A program made the position numbers and the translations under genes. The notes under the pieces are model-generated. The model saw nothing but the letters and a program-made list of their open reading frames with translations. It was not told where the DNA came from and made no database searches. 64,000 nucleotides of DNA from Eutreptiella sp. 'Long Island Sound 2002' (lineage: Eukaryota > Euglenozoa > Euglenophyceae > Eutreptiales > Eutreptiaceae), in NCBI GenBank assembly GCA_964036045.1, contig OZ038378.1, positions 60,623,408 through 60,687,407 of the forward strand. The letters run 5' to 3'. Shown one piece after another: positions 22,608 to 33,480 of this stretch (position 1 is the first letter of the stretch; every line of letters begins with the position of its first letter).

Positions 22608-22833
22608 TTGTTGGGCCAGTTTGGCGTTTGATTAGTATGATCAGCTTCACATGTTGGACTTTTTATGTTCCAAGGGGGGGGCAGCCGAGTACGAGAGGCC
22701 ACCTCGATGAAACCCAGGGCGACAGAGGGCAAGCAGGGAACGATGAAGAGGTAATGACTGGAGAGAGAGAGAGCGACATGGTTGTTGGGCCATTTGGGCC
22801 TTTGATCGGTATGATCTGTTTCACATGTCCATT
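22608..22833. repeat. Direct repeat pair, about 54 bp, 172 bp apart
   Basis: TGGTTGTTGGGCCA....TTTGAT..GTATGATC occurs at 22608-22662 and 22780-22833 with about 80 percent identity. Between them is a purine-rich stretch with a (GA)n tract. This may be the right margin of the MULE or the left margin of element D. Confidence 0.5.
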
Positions 22834-23052
22834 GGTTGGATGTTACACGGAGTGCACAGTGTGCACAGTGCGCGGTGAGAGATGGTCCGGGCGAAGGGCG
22901 AAGGGCGAAGGGAGCAGTGAACATGCCACAGAGCGCAGAGAACACAGCTCAGGGGCCAGGGTCGTGCCAGGCTCCAGGGAGAAGAACAAAGCATTAGGAG
23001 TGATGACCCAGTCGAACACGACCCTACGTGCTCATTTGGATGAGGTACTTCA

Positions 23053-23157
23053 CACAGTGGTTTTACCCGGTTTAACCCGGTTGAACTCGGAAGGGGCGCG
23101 TTGAACCGCTGAACCGCGGTTGAACCGCGGTTGAACCACCGCCAGCGCTGGCGGTGG
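23053..23157. repeat. Element D palindrome array, left, with a 22-bp perfect palindrome
   Basis: Repeats of CCGGTTGAAC, AACCGCGGTTGAACC and related half-sites run from 23060 to 23135. A perfect 22-base palindrome (CCACCGCCAGC and its complement) follows at 23136-23157. The same GGTTCAACCG units recur at 23530-23560, 23743-23800 and 25243-25310, bracketing the transposase gene. Confidence 0.65.
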
Positions 23158-23529
23158 CGGCTGCGCCAGCGGCGCGCGCGTTTCTGAACAAAATATTTGC
23201 ATAACCGCCTGAAACTCACGCGTGACAAAGCTTTTTTAAAAAAAATTAAAAAATGTCCCACCACTGGCTGCAAGTGGTGAACGACCACTACAGCGGGTGG
23301 TGGGGACCAACAGCTGGTGGACGACTTGTTCACCTTTTTTTGCACAAACGGCACGACAAAACGCCTATGGAAACAACTTGCTGACCGAATTGGTAACACA
23401 CAGAGGGCTTCCAAACAGACAAAAAGGGCTACAAAAAAAGCTTTCACAGGATCCGACGCTGTGCGCCTTATTTTGGACCTTGGGATGCCGAAGCGAAGGT
23501 ATGTGGCATAATGCACACATGCCTACAAG

Positions 23530-23800
23530 TGGTTCAACGGGGTTCAACGGTGCGGTTGAACCCTTATCACAAATGAACAATTGTGATTGTGCTTCATGAC
23601 AACGTTTGCACGGCAAAATAATCGCTTAATGTTGCCCAAAGCATGAACATATGAGTTGCAACGTGTTGCCCGCGTCACAAATGTGAATACTTTGTGGTTT
23701 GTACCATTGGACGCTTTTTGGTGCCATGACGGCAACCCATTGACATTCAACCGCCGGTTCAACCGCGCACTTTATCCCAATTTCTCGGTTCAACCGTCCC
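23530..23800. repeat. Element D palindrome half-sites upstream of the transposase
   Basis: GGTTCAACGGGGTTCAACGG and GCGGTTGAACCC lie at 23532-23567. ACCGCCGGTTCAACCGCGC and CGGTTCAACCG follow at 23746-23797, about 100 bases before the transposase ATG. A 64-codon ORF at 23317-23511 (MDDLFTFFCTNGTTKRLWKQ) lies between array blocks. Its status is unknown. Confidence 0.55.
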
Positions 23801-23897
23801 TAGGTACAAGAAGCTTATTTCGTGGGCCGATGCCACAGAGAAGAAAACCCGTGCAAGCACCGTCCCATGGACACATTGCTTTCCGTCGTATGCAACG

Positions 23898-25230
23898 ATG
23901 GATAAAGCTTGGTCCACGTTAAGTAAGAGACAAGTACTAAAAACGACCATAAAGGATGGAAGAGTTGGGGTTCGTTGGGATGTGGATGATTGGATACAAT
24001 ATATAGGTGATCAAAGGGATGTGCTAGAAGAAATGCACTTCCCAAGATTTAGGGATGATCACCCCTATGTACTTATAGTGCGTGGTGATGGGTTTCCATG
24101 TGGAGCAAGGTCATGGTGCCAAATTGCATGTGGTTTTGCAAACCACATGCAAAAAGCACGAACTTTGCTCTACAACTGGACCCTTGACCTTGCTCTCGTA
24201 AGTGAGCATGAAACGGATCTTGTGCGTGTCCTCTTTGGAGAGACACTAAAAAAAATACAACAAATTATTGACCGTGGCTACATGTTGCTCCGAGGGTTTT
24301 GGGTGCGAACGGTTGTCATTATTGGAGGCGATAGCCCTTGGCTTCGTCATATACTTGGTCTATCAACATTTTATGAAATTGGTTCAATTTATTCTTTTGC
24401 GACATGGTCTAGGGAGAAAGAAAGATGGGTAGGGTGTGAATGGCGACGAAGTACAAGACTTGAAGCAAAATTCCTAAAGTATAGGAAACAAGGAGTTAGT
24501 TGTGTTGGTGCAAAAGGGTGCATCGAAAGTCCATTATTGAAAGTGGATGACCGTATAGGGTGTGTCATCATGTGTGTTCTTCATCTTGTAATACGATGTG
24601 GTGAATACTTAACAACGTTTGTGCGCACACGAGCCACAATGTTGACGGTACCACAACGATCCAAGGTTCAAAGCCTCCTAAAGGACGCTAAGACCAATGT
24701 TTCTTTGAAAGGCCGGTCCTTCCCCGATGGGGAAGAGACATGGCACTTGTTTGCCAATTGGTTGCCCATTGCAAAGAGTTTGCGTCTAACACCACATGTC
24801 ACCACTACCGTTGAGGACATGGGGAAATTGCTAACCGCTATCTATCGGTGGACATATGATCCATTCGTCCAAGGGTGTGCACAAATTGCAAAGAGGTTTC
24901 AAAACACTATATGTCCCCATAAACGATCCCCCTACTTGCTTTGGCTCCGCAACGAGGGGGCCATCGTATTGGGTAATTTGCAACCTTTGGGGGGGGGGCA
25001 TGTTTTGTGGCGACATTGTTGAGTCACTTAACTATGTCTTTAAAGACAACTTTCTAACCACAAGTTCCCGGGGTGGTGGTCGTAAGGCTACCAACGAGGA
25101 AAAGGATGAGGCAATGCTCCGCCATGCGCACGAGCGCACCTTCCTCTGCAAGGAGATGCCTCGATGGGACGGGCGGCGGCGACGGGAAGATGAGCACGTA
25201 GTGCACGCTCAATTGGAAGTTGGCAACTAG
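23898..25230 (+). pseudogene. Element D DDE transposase of C(2)H type, one frameshift
   Basis: ATG at 23898. Candidate catalytic positions are Asp in LIVRGDGFPCGARSW, Asp in VIIGGDSPWLRHILG, a Cys-x2-His motif (CVIMCVLHLVIRCGEY), and Glu in DIVESLNYVFKDNF. The frame is lost at a run of ten G (24989-24998) and continues one frame over to 25230, which includes the Glu region. The C(2)H motif between second Asp and Glu is known from hAT, MULE, Kolobok and P superfamilies. I cannot place it more precisely. The G10 shift may be a sequencing error. Confidence 0.6.
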
Positions 25231-25242
25231 GAGGTGTGTGTG

Positions 25243-25310
25243 TGGTTCAACCGTGGTTCAGGAGGTTCATCCGCGCGGTTGAACCGGCTTCCCCACGGTT
25301 TCACCCCTGC
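25243..25310. repeat. Element D palindrome array, right
   Basis: GTGGTTCAACCGTGGTTCAGG, GCGCGGTTGAACCGG and ACGGTTTCACC match the half-sites left of the transposase. The next ATG (25333) begins 23 bases after the array. Confidence 0.6.
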
Positions 25311-25332
25311 TTCTCTCAGGTGCCTTTGCACC

Positions 25333-25635
25333 ATGGACCCCGAGTCTTTGGGAAAGGCCTTGCAGGACTGCCTGCGGGCACTGGGTACGGGCCAAGGCGC
25401 CGATCCCCCTGCCGCGCCAGCGCCACAAGCAGCGGCAGCGCCTCCAGCCCCCCACCTGGCCGACAAGTTCCCGCTGAAGGAAGAAGTGGTGGTCCACAAC
25501 ACCTGCAACCCCGACACCACCCTGGCGCCCGAGACGCCTGAGTGGCGGTGGCTGGCTGACGTGACGCCGAAGTACGTGTTCCGCCGTGCCATGGCGCTGT
25601 GGATGAAGAAGCACCGCCACGAAGACAAGGATGGG
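25333..25635 (+). CDS. First exon of an unidentified gene
   Basis: ATG to a GT donor (GATGGG|GTACGC) gives exactly 101 codons. The protein starts MDPESLGKALQDCLRALG, has an Ala/Pro-rich linker, then a well-formed stretch (WRWLADVTPKYVFRRAMALWMKK). No family is recognised. It follows the element D array directly, as elements A-C place genes after arrays, so it may be a second gene of element D. Downstream exons are uncertain; candidates lie at 27501 and beyond. Confidence 0.5.
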
Positions 25636-26454
25636 GTACGCAAAGAAAATGGATGGCACACAGACACACACATACCATCAATGAAAGCAAAGAGCCCCCC
25701 ATTGCACCCACACACCGCCCGCCCAGAGCCCCTCATATGAGAGAGAGAAACTCAAACACAAGCACATACCCGCAATGAAATCACACAGCCCCCACTCCAC
25801 ACACATCCACAATATGTTACATCACGAAACCCCTGCACGCAACATACCTCGGTTCGGATGCACCAAGGCGCACGGAGCCATGCACTTGGATGCTGCTGCC
25901 CCACAGTGTGTGCACACCCACGTCAAATTCCGTGTTTGTGGGTGAACAATCCAACTCTTCTACCCGGATAGAGGTGAGAAACTCGGAAGAGCCGACATCA
26001 AAAAATGAAAGAGTAAAAATCCTCTGAAGAGGAAAGGAGTACCCGCCCTAACCTTAACCGAACTACAGCAAGCAAGACACCCTCATAACCCCACACCTAG
26101 ACACTCAGGGGGTGTAAGTGGGGGTCTCCTGCCCCTCCACCCCCTGCCAACCCTCAATGTGGTTGATTACGCTCCTATGGTTTCACCCTCGTGCATCTAC
26201 CAGCACCTATGACCCATGCCCTTCGCAACATTTGTGTGAGCAATGCAACAATGGTTTGACCCCGATGGACCCCCCCACCACTGCATTCCCTTGTCACCTA
26301 CAACCTATGCCCTTCGCAACAACTTACTAAGCTAGCAATGCAACAAAGCATAAAAAATGGAATGAGTACTGTTTTATCTAGGGATCTACGAAAAAAATTC
26401 AATATGCAATGTGTGCAACAAAGAACAGTGACAAGACAAAATGGGGGCCAATCC
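25636..26454. other. Noncoding, possibly intron of the gene starting at 25333
   Basis: Low-complexity CA/AC-rich text without a supported exon or RNA gene. ORFs here are short and lack domains. Confidence 0.35.
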
Positions 26455-26755
26455 GTGCAAAATTCGTACGAATTCGTACGAAATTCACAGTCTCGTGAAT
26501 TTGTGAATCTCGCGTGAATCTATGTGTGAATTTCGGTGCATGAATTTAAGATTTGACCTGACACCGACAAATATGTCAAACCAGTAGGCTAGTTAAAACG
26601 TCTAATTTGCAAACATTTATTGCACCACGCTTTTGGCGAAAATAGCACAAGAAATGCACACAATGGAACCAAGTTACGCGCAAGACATAGCAAAAAGTTG
26701 TCAAATTTGCACTACCATGAATCTCCCATTCAAACAGCCGCTTCACGCAGGCCAC
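26455..26755 (-). mobile_element. Truncated or non-autonomous relative of element C, left end
   Basis: On the minus strand this matches the left end of element C (43755-44050). Shared features are the GTTTGAAT.GGAGATTCA. segment, a following stretch of about 130 bp with clear similarity (ACCAAGTTACG.GCAA, then GTTAAA/TTGCA/TTATTGCA blocks), and an array of AATTCGTACGAA palindromes at 26455-26490. It lacks genes. It lies in the putative intron region between 25635 and 27501. Confidence 0.6.
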
Positions 26756-27500
26756 ATTGCAGCCACTCCTTCTGAGCTGCATGCAAATATGCTGAAGGTG
26801 GTCCCAAACCATTGAAGGTCCACGTTGGTGGAATTCTTGCAAGTCATGTTGCGAAAGATTGTCAAGCAATGGACTAGCTGCCCCTTTGCCTCTTCTGGAC
26901 GTGCCCCTCAACCCGAGCCGTGGATGTGGCAGGAGAGCCCAGCGCTGCATATGGCAAATTCATTTTTCGATGATGGCGATGCCCTGTCAATTGACCAAGG
27001 AGACTCCTATAAAAAAAAACAAGGCTGGAATGGACAACCCATTAAGGAGGATCGGCCCATTGAGGTGTTGCCATGGCGGGACTCACAATCCACACTTTGT
27101 TGCGTCGCTTCTCAAGTTGGGGTTAGAAACTCATGATCCACGCTTTGTTGGGTGGCCCCTCGAGTTGCGGTTAGGGACTCACAATCCACGCTTTGTTGCG
27201 TGCCAGCCACATTGCGTAAGATTAGGGAAGGGACCCCGATTACCTGGGAGGTATTTGTAGCTTTTCTCCGCATCCACCGCGTGACAGCGGATGGTTGTAC
27301 GTGTGCAAAGTATTGCAGGTTCACAATGTGTGAGGGTGTGTTGTTGTGGCTCCTCGTAAAAGAACCAAAATTTAAGGTGCCCTCTCAATACCCTTGGGAG
27401 ATTGTTGCCGTTTGGCCAAATTGAGCGCAAGGTGACTGCAAGTGCAAAGCCATCAACAAAGGTGCGCACCCATCAGTAAAAAAAAATTGCCTCCCAACAG
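26756..27500. other. Unassigned region
   Basis: It contains three similar segments near 27075, 27125 and 27175 (GACTCACAATCCACACTTTGTTG and variants), about 50 bases apart, forming a degenerate tandem repeat. No domain is recognised in the ORFs of either strand. Confidence 0.4.
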
Positions 27501-28255
27501 AAAAAGGCACTTGCAAAAAGCCGCAGGAAGGTGGCGGCCGGTAGTGATACGGATAGCGACGCTAATGTCTCCACGCTTGCTGTGAACCCACCCAGTGACG
27601 ATGAGTCTACGTCTACTACCGTTGCTGCACCCATGGAGGTGCATCGAGACCTTGGCATTGCCTGAATCTCCTTCGGCCGCCTGAGGTATGTGGCCAATGT
27701 CACGAGACCGTCTACCTCTGGTGCATGCATTGTGAGGGGTGTGGATTTTGCCTATTAGTAATACACTTTGGAGTGTCTAGTTTGTGGAAGGGCCCACCCC
27801 AACACGGACAAGTGGCTCTTTGAAAAATGGGGTGAGGAGGTAGACGTTGAGGAGGTTTTGACCACCACCCTACCCAACGAACTGGTGTCCGGTAACGAGG
27901 AGTTGGACGTCCTTTCTAATCTTTTTTGGCCTCTCCCCCAGGTAAGGAGGTGAAGAAAAAAGAGGTCCAGATATCTGATTCAGACGTGGACCTCTTTGTG
28001 CCTCCCCCTGCCGCCCCTGTGCCTCAGAAGAAGGTGAAGGGAAAGAAGGCCTTGCCAAGTACCACTCCCCCGCAGGTGAAGGGAAGGAAGGCCTTGCCAA
28101 GTGCACCACTTGTCGACCCTCCCACTTCCAAAAGGCATACTCGAAGCACCATCCCGAGCGAAACAACCCCTTTGGGGGTGGGAGATTGGTTGACACATAA
28201 GGATATTGTGTGTTGGTTGAACCAACAGCTCTGCCACATGGAAATGATGAACCAC
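27501..28255 (+). CDS. Candidate exons of an unidentified Lys/Ser/Asp-rich nuclear-type protein
   Basis: Exon candidate one, 27501-27638, lies between a CCTCCCAACAG acceptor and an ATGGAG|GTGCAT donor. It is exactly 46 codons (KKALAKSRRKVAAGSDTDSDANV...). A middle candidate near 27780 reads CLVCGRAHPNTDKWLFEKW. Exon candidate three, 27942-28255, starts after CTCTCCCCCAG and reads KEVKKKEVQISDSDVDLFVPP, with two copies of a KVKGKKALPS/QVKGRKALPS motif. Exact joins are not proven, and no family is recognised. Confidence 0.35.
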
Positions 28256-28462
28256 GTGCGCGGACTCTATAGCTTCTACATATTCCTTTGGCTACCACCC
28301 GGGATGTTCCCCAACGTCACCGGTCACCTGCTGTGCTTTTGTTGGGGCAGGGGGTTTTCGAGGGCGCTGGATCTGCTGAGAATGGTGGTTTGGTCCAAAA
28401 ATTGTGTTTTGAATGTGAAACCGAAAATGTTCCCACATTTTGGTAAAATGTTACCCAACATG

Positions 28463-28520
28463 TTCCCCAACATGCCTGACGATGTTGTACGACGTCCTCG
28501 TCGTTAGGCATGCTGGGGAA
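28463..28520. repeat. 58-base inverted repeat (hairpin)
   Basis: TTCCCCAACATGCCTGACGA pairs with TCGTTAGGCATGCTGGGGAA across an 18-base loop, with two mismatches in 20. GTTCCCCA and GTTACCC words around it match the array at 42262-42610, suggesting the same element family. Confidence 0.6.
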
Positions 28521-28854
28521 CAAGGGTGGGAGAGGGCGGGGACATTTTTTTCAGACCCACAGGTTTGGTACGGATACAGTCTCTTACGGTGTTGGATGGT
28601 GGTGCTCGACTTAGACAATGTAGACAGGATGGTGCAGACATACCCGTGGTGGTGCCCGTTGTGTACCCATAGAACGCTGATTGCTGCTTGTGTTGTAGTT
28701 TGAGAGTGAATAGCGTAAGAAGAACGAAAGGCGATGGGCAGGGAACGGGAGGACAGGGTGAAGCGCTTGATGCCTGCACATGTCAAACTGTTTCCCAGCC
28801 TATGACCGGTTACTGAGGAGTCTTCTTGCCTCGCGCTTTCTGCTTGCTCATTAC

Positions 28855-28900
28855 TTTGTTACCGGGGACAATATGCGGGTACATGTGTTCCTCGGTACAC
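28855..28900. repeat. GTACCGGG-type repeat, element E family
   Basis: TTACCGGGGACAATATGCGG followed by GTACAT matches 42471-42496 at 24 of 26 bases. It lies upstream of a splice acceptor (CCCTTCTCCTAG, ending 28995) that precedes the ATG at 29015. Confidence 0.5.
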
Positions 28901-29014
28901 ATTTTGTCATTTTTCCTCTTGTCTTGTTTGTTCATTCCCGCATCTGTGCAACTCGGAGGTGCCTTGTGCACCTGGGTTGCCCTCCCTTCTCCTAGGCACC
29001 CTGTTTCTTGCATC

Positions 29015-30640
29015 ATGCCATGTCTCCCCCCGGACTACGACCCCAAGGAGCACGACTTGGAGGTGGTGGAGGTGGCGAAGTTGAAGGTGGGGAAGCCCCT
29101 GCTGGTGCAGAAGAGGCAGAGCCGTGGGGGCGTTCACTTTGGCACCATCAGCAAGGTACCTTTGTTCATTGCACTCCTCGTGTTAGGTTTGCATTTTTTT
29201 CTCCACGCATTTCTTTTTCGTCTTCTCCTCTTAGCAGTTAAAGACAAGTGAGATCCTCCTCATCGAGGCCGTCACCTACAACGCCTCGCAAGCTAAACCA
29301 ACGAATGCCAGGTTGTCCTTCTGTATTCCTTGTTACTTTCCCACGTTCATGTTTCCCACATTGTATCCCGTTGACCCCGTTTTACTGCCTTCCCCCTTTC
29401 GTCCTCCGACGTTTCCTTGTGCAGGCGAGTTGGGCTCCACCACTGCCGCCGAGAGCGTGTCGTCTCGCTCTGGCGACTTGTCGACATCAAGGCCCAAAAC
29501 AAGAAGAAGAAGAAGGGGACCTCCAGCAGTGAGGATGAGTCCTCCTCATCGTCATCATCCCCTTCCGCTTCTTCTTCTTCAGCCTCCTCCAGGTATGCCC
29601 GCCTTCCTATGGGTAGTCTCACTTTGTTTCACATTGTTCCTCCACCCCTATCCTTTCGTTCTTCAGCGATGAGAATGAGGAACACAATGAAGAAGAGGAG
29701 GAGGACGGGGAAGCGTCAGATGATGTGGAGGAGGTCAAGAGCGAGGAAGAGGAGGAGGTCAAGGGAAAGGGAAAGGGAAAGAGTGCAAAGAAGGGGAAGG
29801 CGGCCCCCAAGGAGGAAAAGGAAGCAACGAAAAAGGAAACACAAATCAAGGCAGACGGGAGCGCACAGCGTTACGACACAGGAAAAGGAAAGCAGGAAAA
29901 GGAAGCAACGAAAAAGAAGAGGCATAGGAAGGACAAAGCAGAAGAGGAGGACGAAGAGGACGATAAGCCCACAAAGAAGAGGAAGGGCAGAGAAGAAGAG
30001 GGAGAGGAGAAGCCCAAGAAGAAGGGCAAGGCGGTTCCGGTCGGTAAGTTATGCCGGTTCGCAACCGCCGAACCCTCTAAGGCAGGAGGTGCCAGGAGTG
30101 TGCCGGTAGGGGGCACCCGCCAGGAGAGGACGGTCGCCGGCGCGGGCCACGCCCACAGGATCGAGAAGTTGACCAACAAGCTGGGGGACCTCATCGGCAT
30201 CAAACGAGCCCAAGTGAAGCAGCACTATCGTGTTTGCCTAGACACGGGCAGCTGGTCGGACAAGGGACACCGGCGTGCCCTGCTGTCGGCCTGTCTCATT
30301 ACGGCCTGTGAGGCCGAGGCAGATGTGCTGGACAGGGCCTGCGGCGTGCGGGGAGAATACAGGTACGGGCGCAAGAAGGCCACGGAGATCGCTGAGACTG
30401 AGGAGGACTCCCGTCGTTGCTGTTCGGGTACACGTGTACCCACGTAATGTACCCGGTAACATTTAATGTTCCCCAATGTTTCTGCAGGCTGCAAAGAAGG
30501 AGAAGAAGGAGAAGCGGGAGGCGGCCTTCCCGGCCCGCCAAGCGGCCCTGCTGGCCGCACACCAAGTGGCCCGGCAAGAACCCCCGCCCGTGAAGGGACC
30601 CCCGCTGCTGACGCAGCCCGAGAAGACCGATGAGGCGTGA
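29015..30640 (+). CDS. Five-exon gene, acidic/basic low-complexity nuclear-type protein of about 435 aa
   Basis: Exons 29015-29155, 29235-29311, 29425-29592, 29667-30435 and 30488-30640 are bounded by GT-AG sites, and all phases agree. The protein starts MPCLPPDYDPKEHDLEVVEV. It has a poly-Lys and Ser-rich stretch, a long alternating Glu/Lys region (nuclear and disordered in character), and then an ordered part (RIEKLTNKLGDLIGIKRAQVKQHYR). A charged Ala/Lys tail ends at TGA. No family is recognised. The leader before ATG (CCTGTTTCTTGCATC) resembles that of the element C transposase (CCTGTATCTCACATC). Intron 4 carries GTACCCGGTAAC palindromes, so it may be a mobile-element gene (element E) and not a host gene. 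Confidence 0.65.
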
Positions 30641-30890
30641 GGGTTGAAGTGGAGTCATGGGTGCAGTGCGCGCGATCCGCGTAGACAGCGTGTTTGTGCT
30701 GTGCGTGAATAGGTTGGAAAAGCAGTGCGCACAATTTGCACAAGCAGTGCGCACGGACCGGGTGCCTAACCGTGACCCGTGAATGGCATTATTTATTATT
30801 ACTCTTCTTTGGACCGACTGCACAATGTTTGTTGAAAAAAGATGAACCAAACGATCACTTTGTGCAAAGCGTGCCAGGGCAGGTAGGGAC
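30641..30890. other. Spacer with GCAGTGCGCAC repeats
   Basis: AGCAGTGCGCACAATTTGC and AGCAGTGCGCACGGACC form a short direct repeat near 30721 and 30751. No gene is seen. Confidence 0.4.
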
Positions 30891-31080
30891 TATGGGATGC
30901 AGCGTTCTAGGGCGTGGTGCGGAACCCCCCCAATTTTGGGTGTTGTTAATATGGTTGGAACCCGGAATTTCACATGTTACATGGGTGCACTATGATGCAA
31001 CAATGTGCCTTCCATGTATTGTTTGCTCGATATTGCCCGTTTTGCACTTTTTGCGATTTGATCTTTGTGTGCTCTAACTA

Positions 31081-31222
31081 GTTATCGCGGGGTTAGAACG
31101 GGGTTAGAGCACTAGTTATCGCGTGGGTTATCGCGCGATAACCTAGTTATCGCGGGGGTTATCGCGGGGGTTATCGCGCGATAACTAGTTATCGCGTGGG
31201 TTATCGCGTGGGTTATCGCGCT
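31081..31222. repeat. Element A palindrome array, left
   Basis: At least six units of GTTATCGCG with complements (GTTATCGCGCGATAAC, ACTAGTTATCGCG) occur, mixed with GGTTAGA.C half-sites. It ends about 30 bases before a TTTTCGCTTTAG acceptor-like site that precedes the transposase ATG, so it is probably intronic in the 5' leader. Confidence 0.85.
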
Positions 31223-31278
31223 TCATTTTATGTTTCCCCTTTTCGCTTTAGCTCTCAAAGCCTTCGTATTCTTTGATA

Positions 31279-33335
31279 ATGGCCCTTGCTGCTGCCCACG
31301 CTTGGTGCGAGCACCATCAAAAGCTCCTTGGGGTCCGTCGCCTTGGCGGTCCTGAGGGGTTTACGATGGGTGATGCCAATGTGAGGCGCCCTGTGGCGAC
31401 CCGCTTTGAACATGGTGTGGACTTTGGACTCCTTGTCCATAAGTCCCCCTTCATGGCGGACGACCGAGACCCCCTGGTTCTCAGCAACTACATCTTCGAG
31501 TTGCTAGAGGTAAATCCAGGGGTTGCTGGATTTTTGATCCAGCTTCATCCGGACGATGTGGACGCGGTGGTGGAGTCCGTCACCGCCCATGCCGAGAAGG
31601 GTGCGGGGACGAAGACGACCCTCTATGTGGGTCAGGAGGAGGAGGAAGTGGAGGAAGTGGAGGAGGAGGAGGAGGATGCGGGGGGGGTGGGGGCTGGGGG
31701 GAGGAAGGAGAAGCCCCACAACCCCCTCATGATTAGTGTCCAGAAGGTAAGGATCCGACAGGGTAAGGGGAAGGGGCAGTCGGATGGTTGGTTCCCCCAA
31801 CCCCTCACCCACAACACCCGCCGGGTCTGCACTGACGACCCCGAAAACAAGCTCCCCATGCACTCCCTTTGCCCCACAAGGGAGTGGGAGCGTGAGTGGT
31901 ATGGGGTCACCACTCCCAACATTGTTTCGGGGCAGGGGGTGATTCTTTTTCCATTTGGGGCAACACCCCCCCTTATTGGGGAGGCGGAGGAGGTGGTTGC
32001 CGCCGAGCCCTTGGGGGCCTTTAATAGGGACCCCAATGACCTTGTGCTCACGGTGGGGGGGAAGCTGGTGGTCAACCACCTCCTGGAGCACGATTTTTTG
32101 AGTGATGTGCAGCTCCAAAGTCTTTTGTGCAAAATGCAATATCTATGGCCCGAGTTATTGGGAAACCCCCCCCTAGTGGCGTTGCCATTATTGTTATTTC
32201 AGTTGATGCGACTTCCTTGTGGAAGGCATCCTCTACCCGTGCGGATGTATGGGTTAATGTATGGGGGGGGGCAAAATATGCTTCGAAGGTGAAGCTATGG
32301 GCCTCATGGTTTTGCATGGATGGCGGGGATGAACAGGCTTTTTTGAGAAGCCTGGACATCTCCGCCAACCTCAACCAAGAGGTGAGGGATGTGGAAGAGG
32401 ACGTTGTCCTCTTTCAAAACCAATTTTTGACTTGCACTGTCATTTTGACAGGGGATGGGAAGGGGATGCAAGCAATGGGGGGGGCTGGGTCTAAGTGTTG
32501 GTTGTGCAAAGACCCCAATGGGATTGTTGAGCAAATGGGGGTGGAGTCCACCTCAAGATGGGGGTCATTCTTGAGAAGTGTGACCCCTGATAGGCGGCCG
32601 GGGGACTACCAACATGCAGCATGCCGCATCCTAAACGGCATTGCAAAGCGCATTGAGACCACCCTCCAGGCCCTCCCCCCTAGTACCCCTGGTAAGGCCC
32701 AAGCTCTTGCAGCTTTGCAGGCTTTCAAACAAGCCCTCAAGGATGAGACCGCAGGCATCCCTCTTAGGGAACGCCTCCCTTCGGCCTCGAGGGCCACAGA
32801 AAAAGATTTCGATCTAACCAGCACCAAAGTTTTCCTAACCTCCCCCCCCTTCCAAAGGCAATTTGTGGAATGCCTCAAAGAGCATGTCCCCACAGTGAGG
32901 ACCCCTGGGGGACCTATGTTATGGGTTGTTGTGCATGTCATGGTGAAATGCATTGAGGGTTTGTATGAGCTTTGGAGGGTGAGGGAGTTGTACACTCTAA
33001 CCCAAGTGGAACGCCACCGTGCGTTGACCACAAAATTTTCAAAAGCGTGGGGAGACTCAGGTTGGTCCCCCACCAGGTGGATCCATTGGTGCTTGGCACA
33101 TTCCACCTTTTTTGCCGAGAAATGGAGGAACATTTTTCAGTTTTCCTCCATCCCAACGGAGTATCGGCATGGGCCTTACAAGAGGAGGCTCAAAAATTGT
33201 TTTAAGGGTTGGTCTTTGGTGAGGCCAAGTATGTCCCTCCGCCACATGCACCATTGCATGTCCATGAACGCCCTGGAGCAAGGGCTTTTGGGACTGGAGG
33301 CAGCCAAGGCCTCAGACATTGATGACTTTGTATGA
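31279..33335 (+). pseudogene. Element A transposase, RAG1/Transib/CMC-type DDE, one frameshift
   Basis: The first ATG is 31279, after AGCTCTCAAA...CTTTGATA, a leader shared with the element C dioxygenase. The N-terminal half includes an acidic tract. The frame shifts at C8 (about 32165-32173) and then reads VIISVDATSLW (first Asp about 32205) and ILTGDGKGMQ (second Asp about 32454). SKCWLC follows (CxxC), then WIHWCLAH (Hx4H near 33083-33098), and PTEYRHGPYKRRLKN (Glu about 33159). From the last His to Glu is 20 positions, as in RAG1. It is the smallest member of the family found here. Confidence 0.75.
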
Positions 33336-33397
33336 AAAACGACCACAGATGCTTTGTGCCAAGTGTTTTGTGTTGTTTGTCCCAGGGAGGGAGGGAG

Positions 33398-33480
33398 GAG
33401 GGGTGCGCGATAACTACCCGCGATAACTGCGCGATAACTGAGTTATCGCGCGATAACTAGCGCGATAACTAGTTAGAGCA
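33398..33480. repeat. Element A palindrome array, right
   Basis: GCGCGATAACTACC, CGCGATAACTGCGCGATAAC and TTATCGCGCGATAACTAGCG match the left array, followed by GTTCTAAC/GCTCTAAC units to about 33525. Confidence 0.85.
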
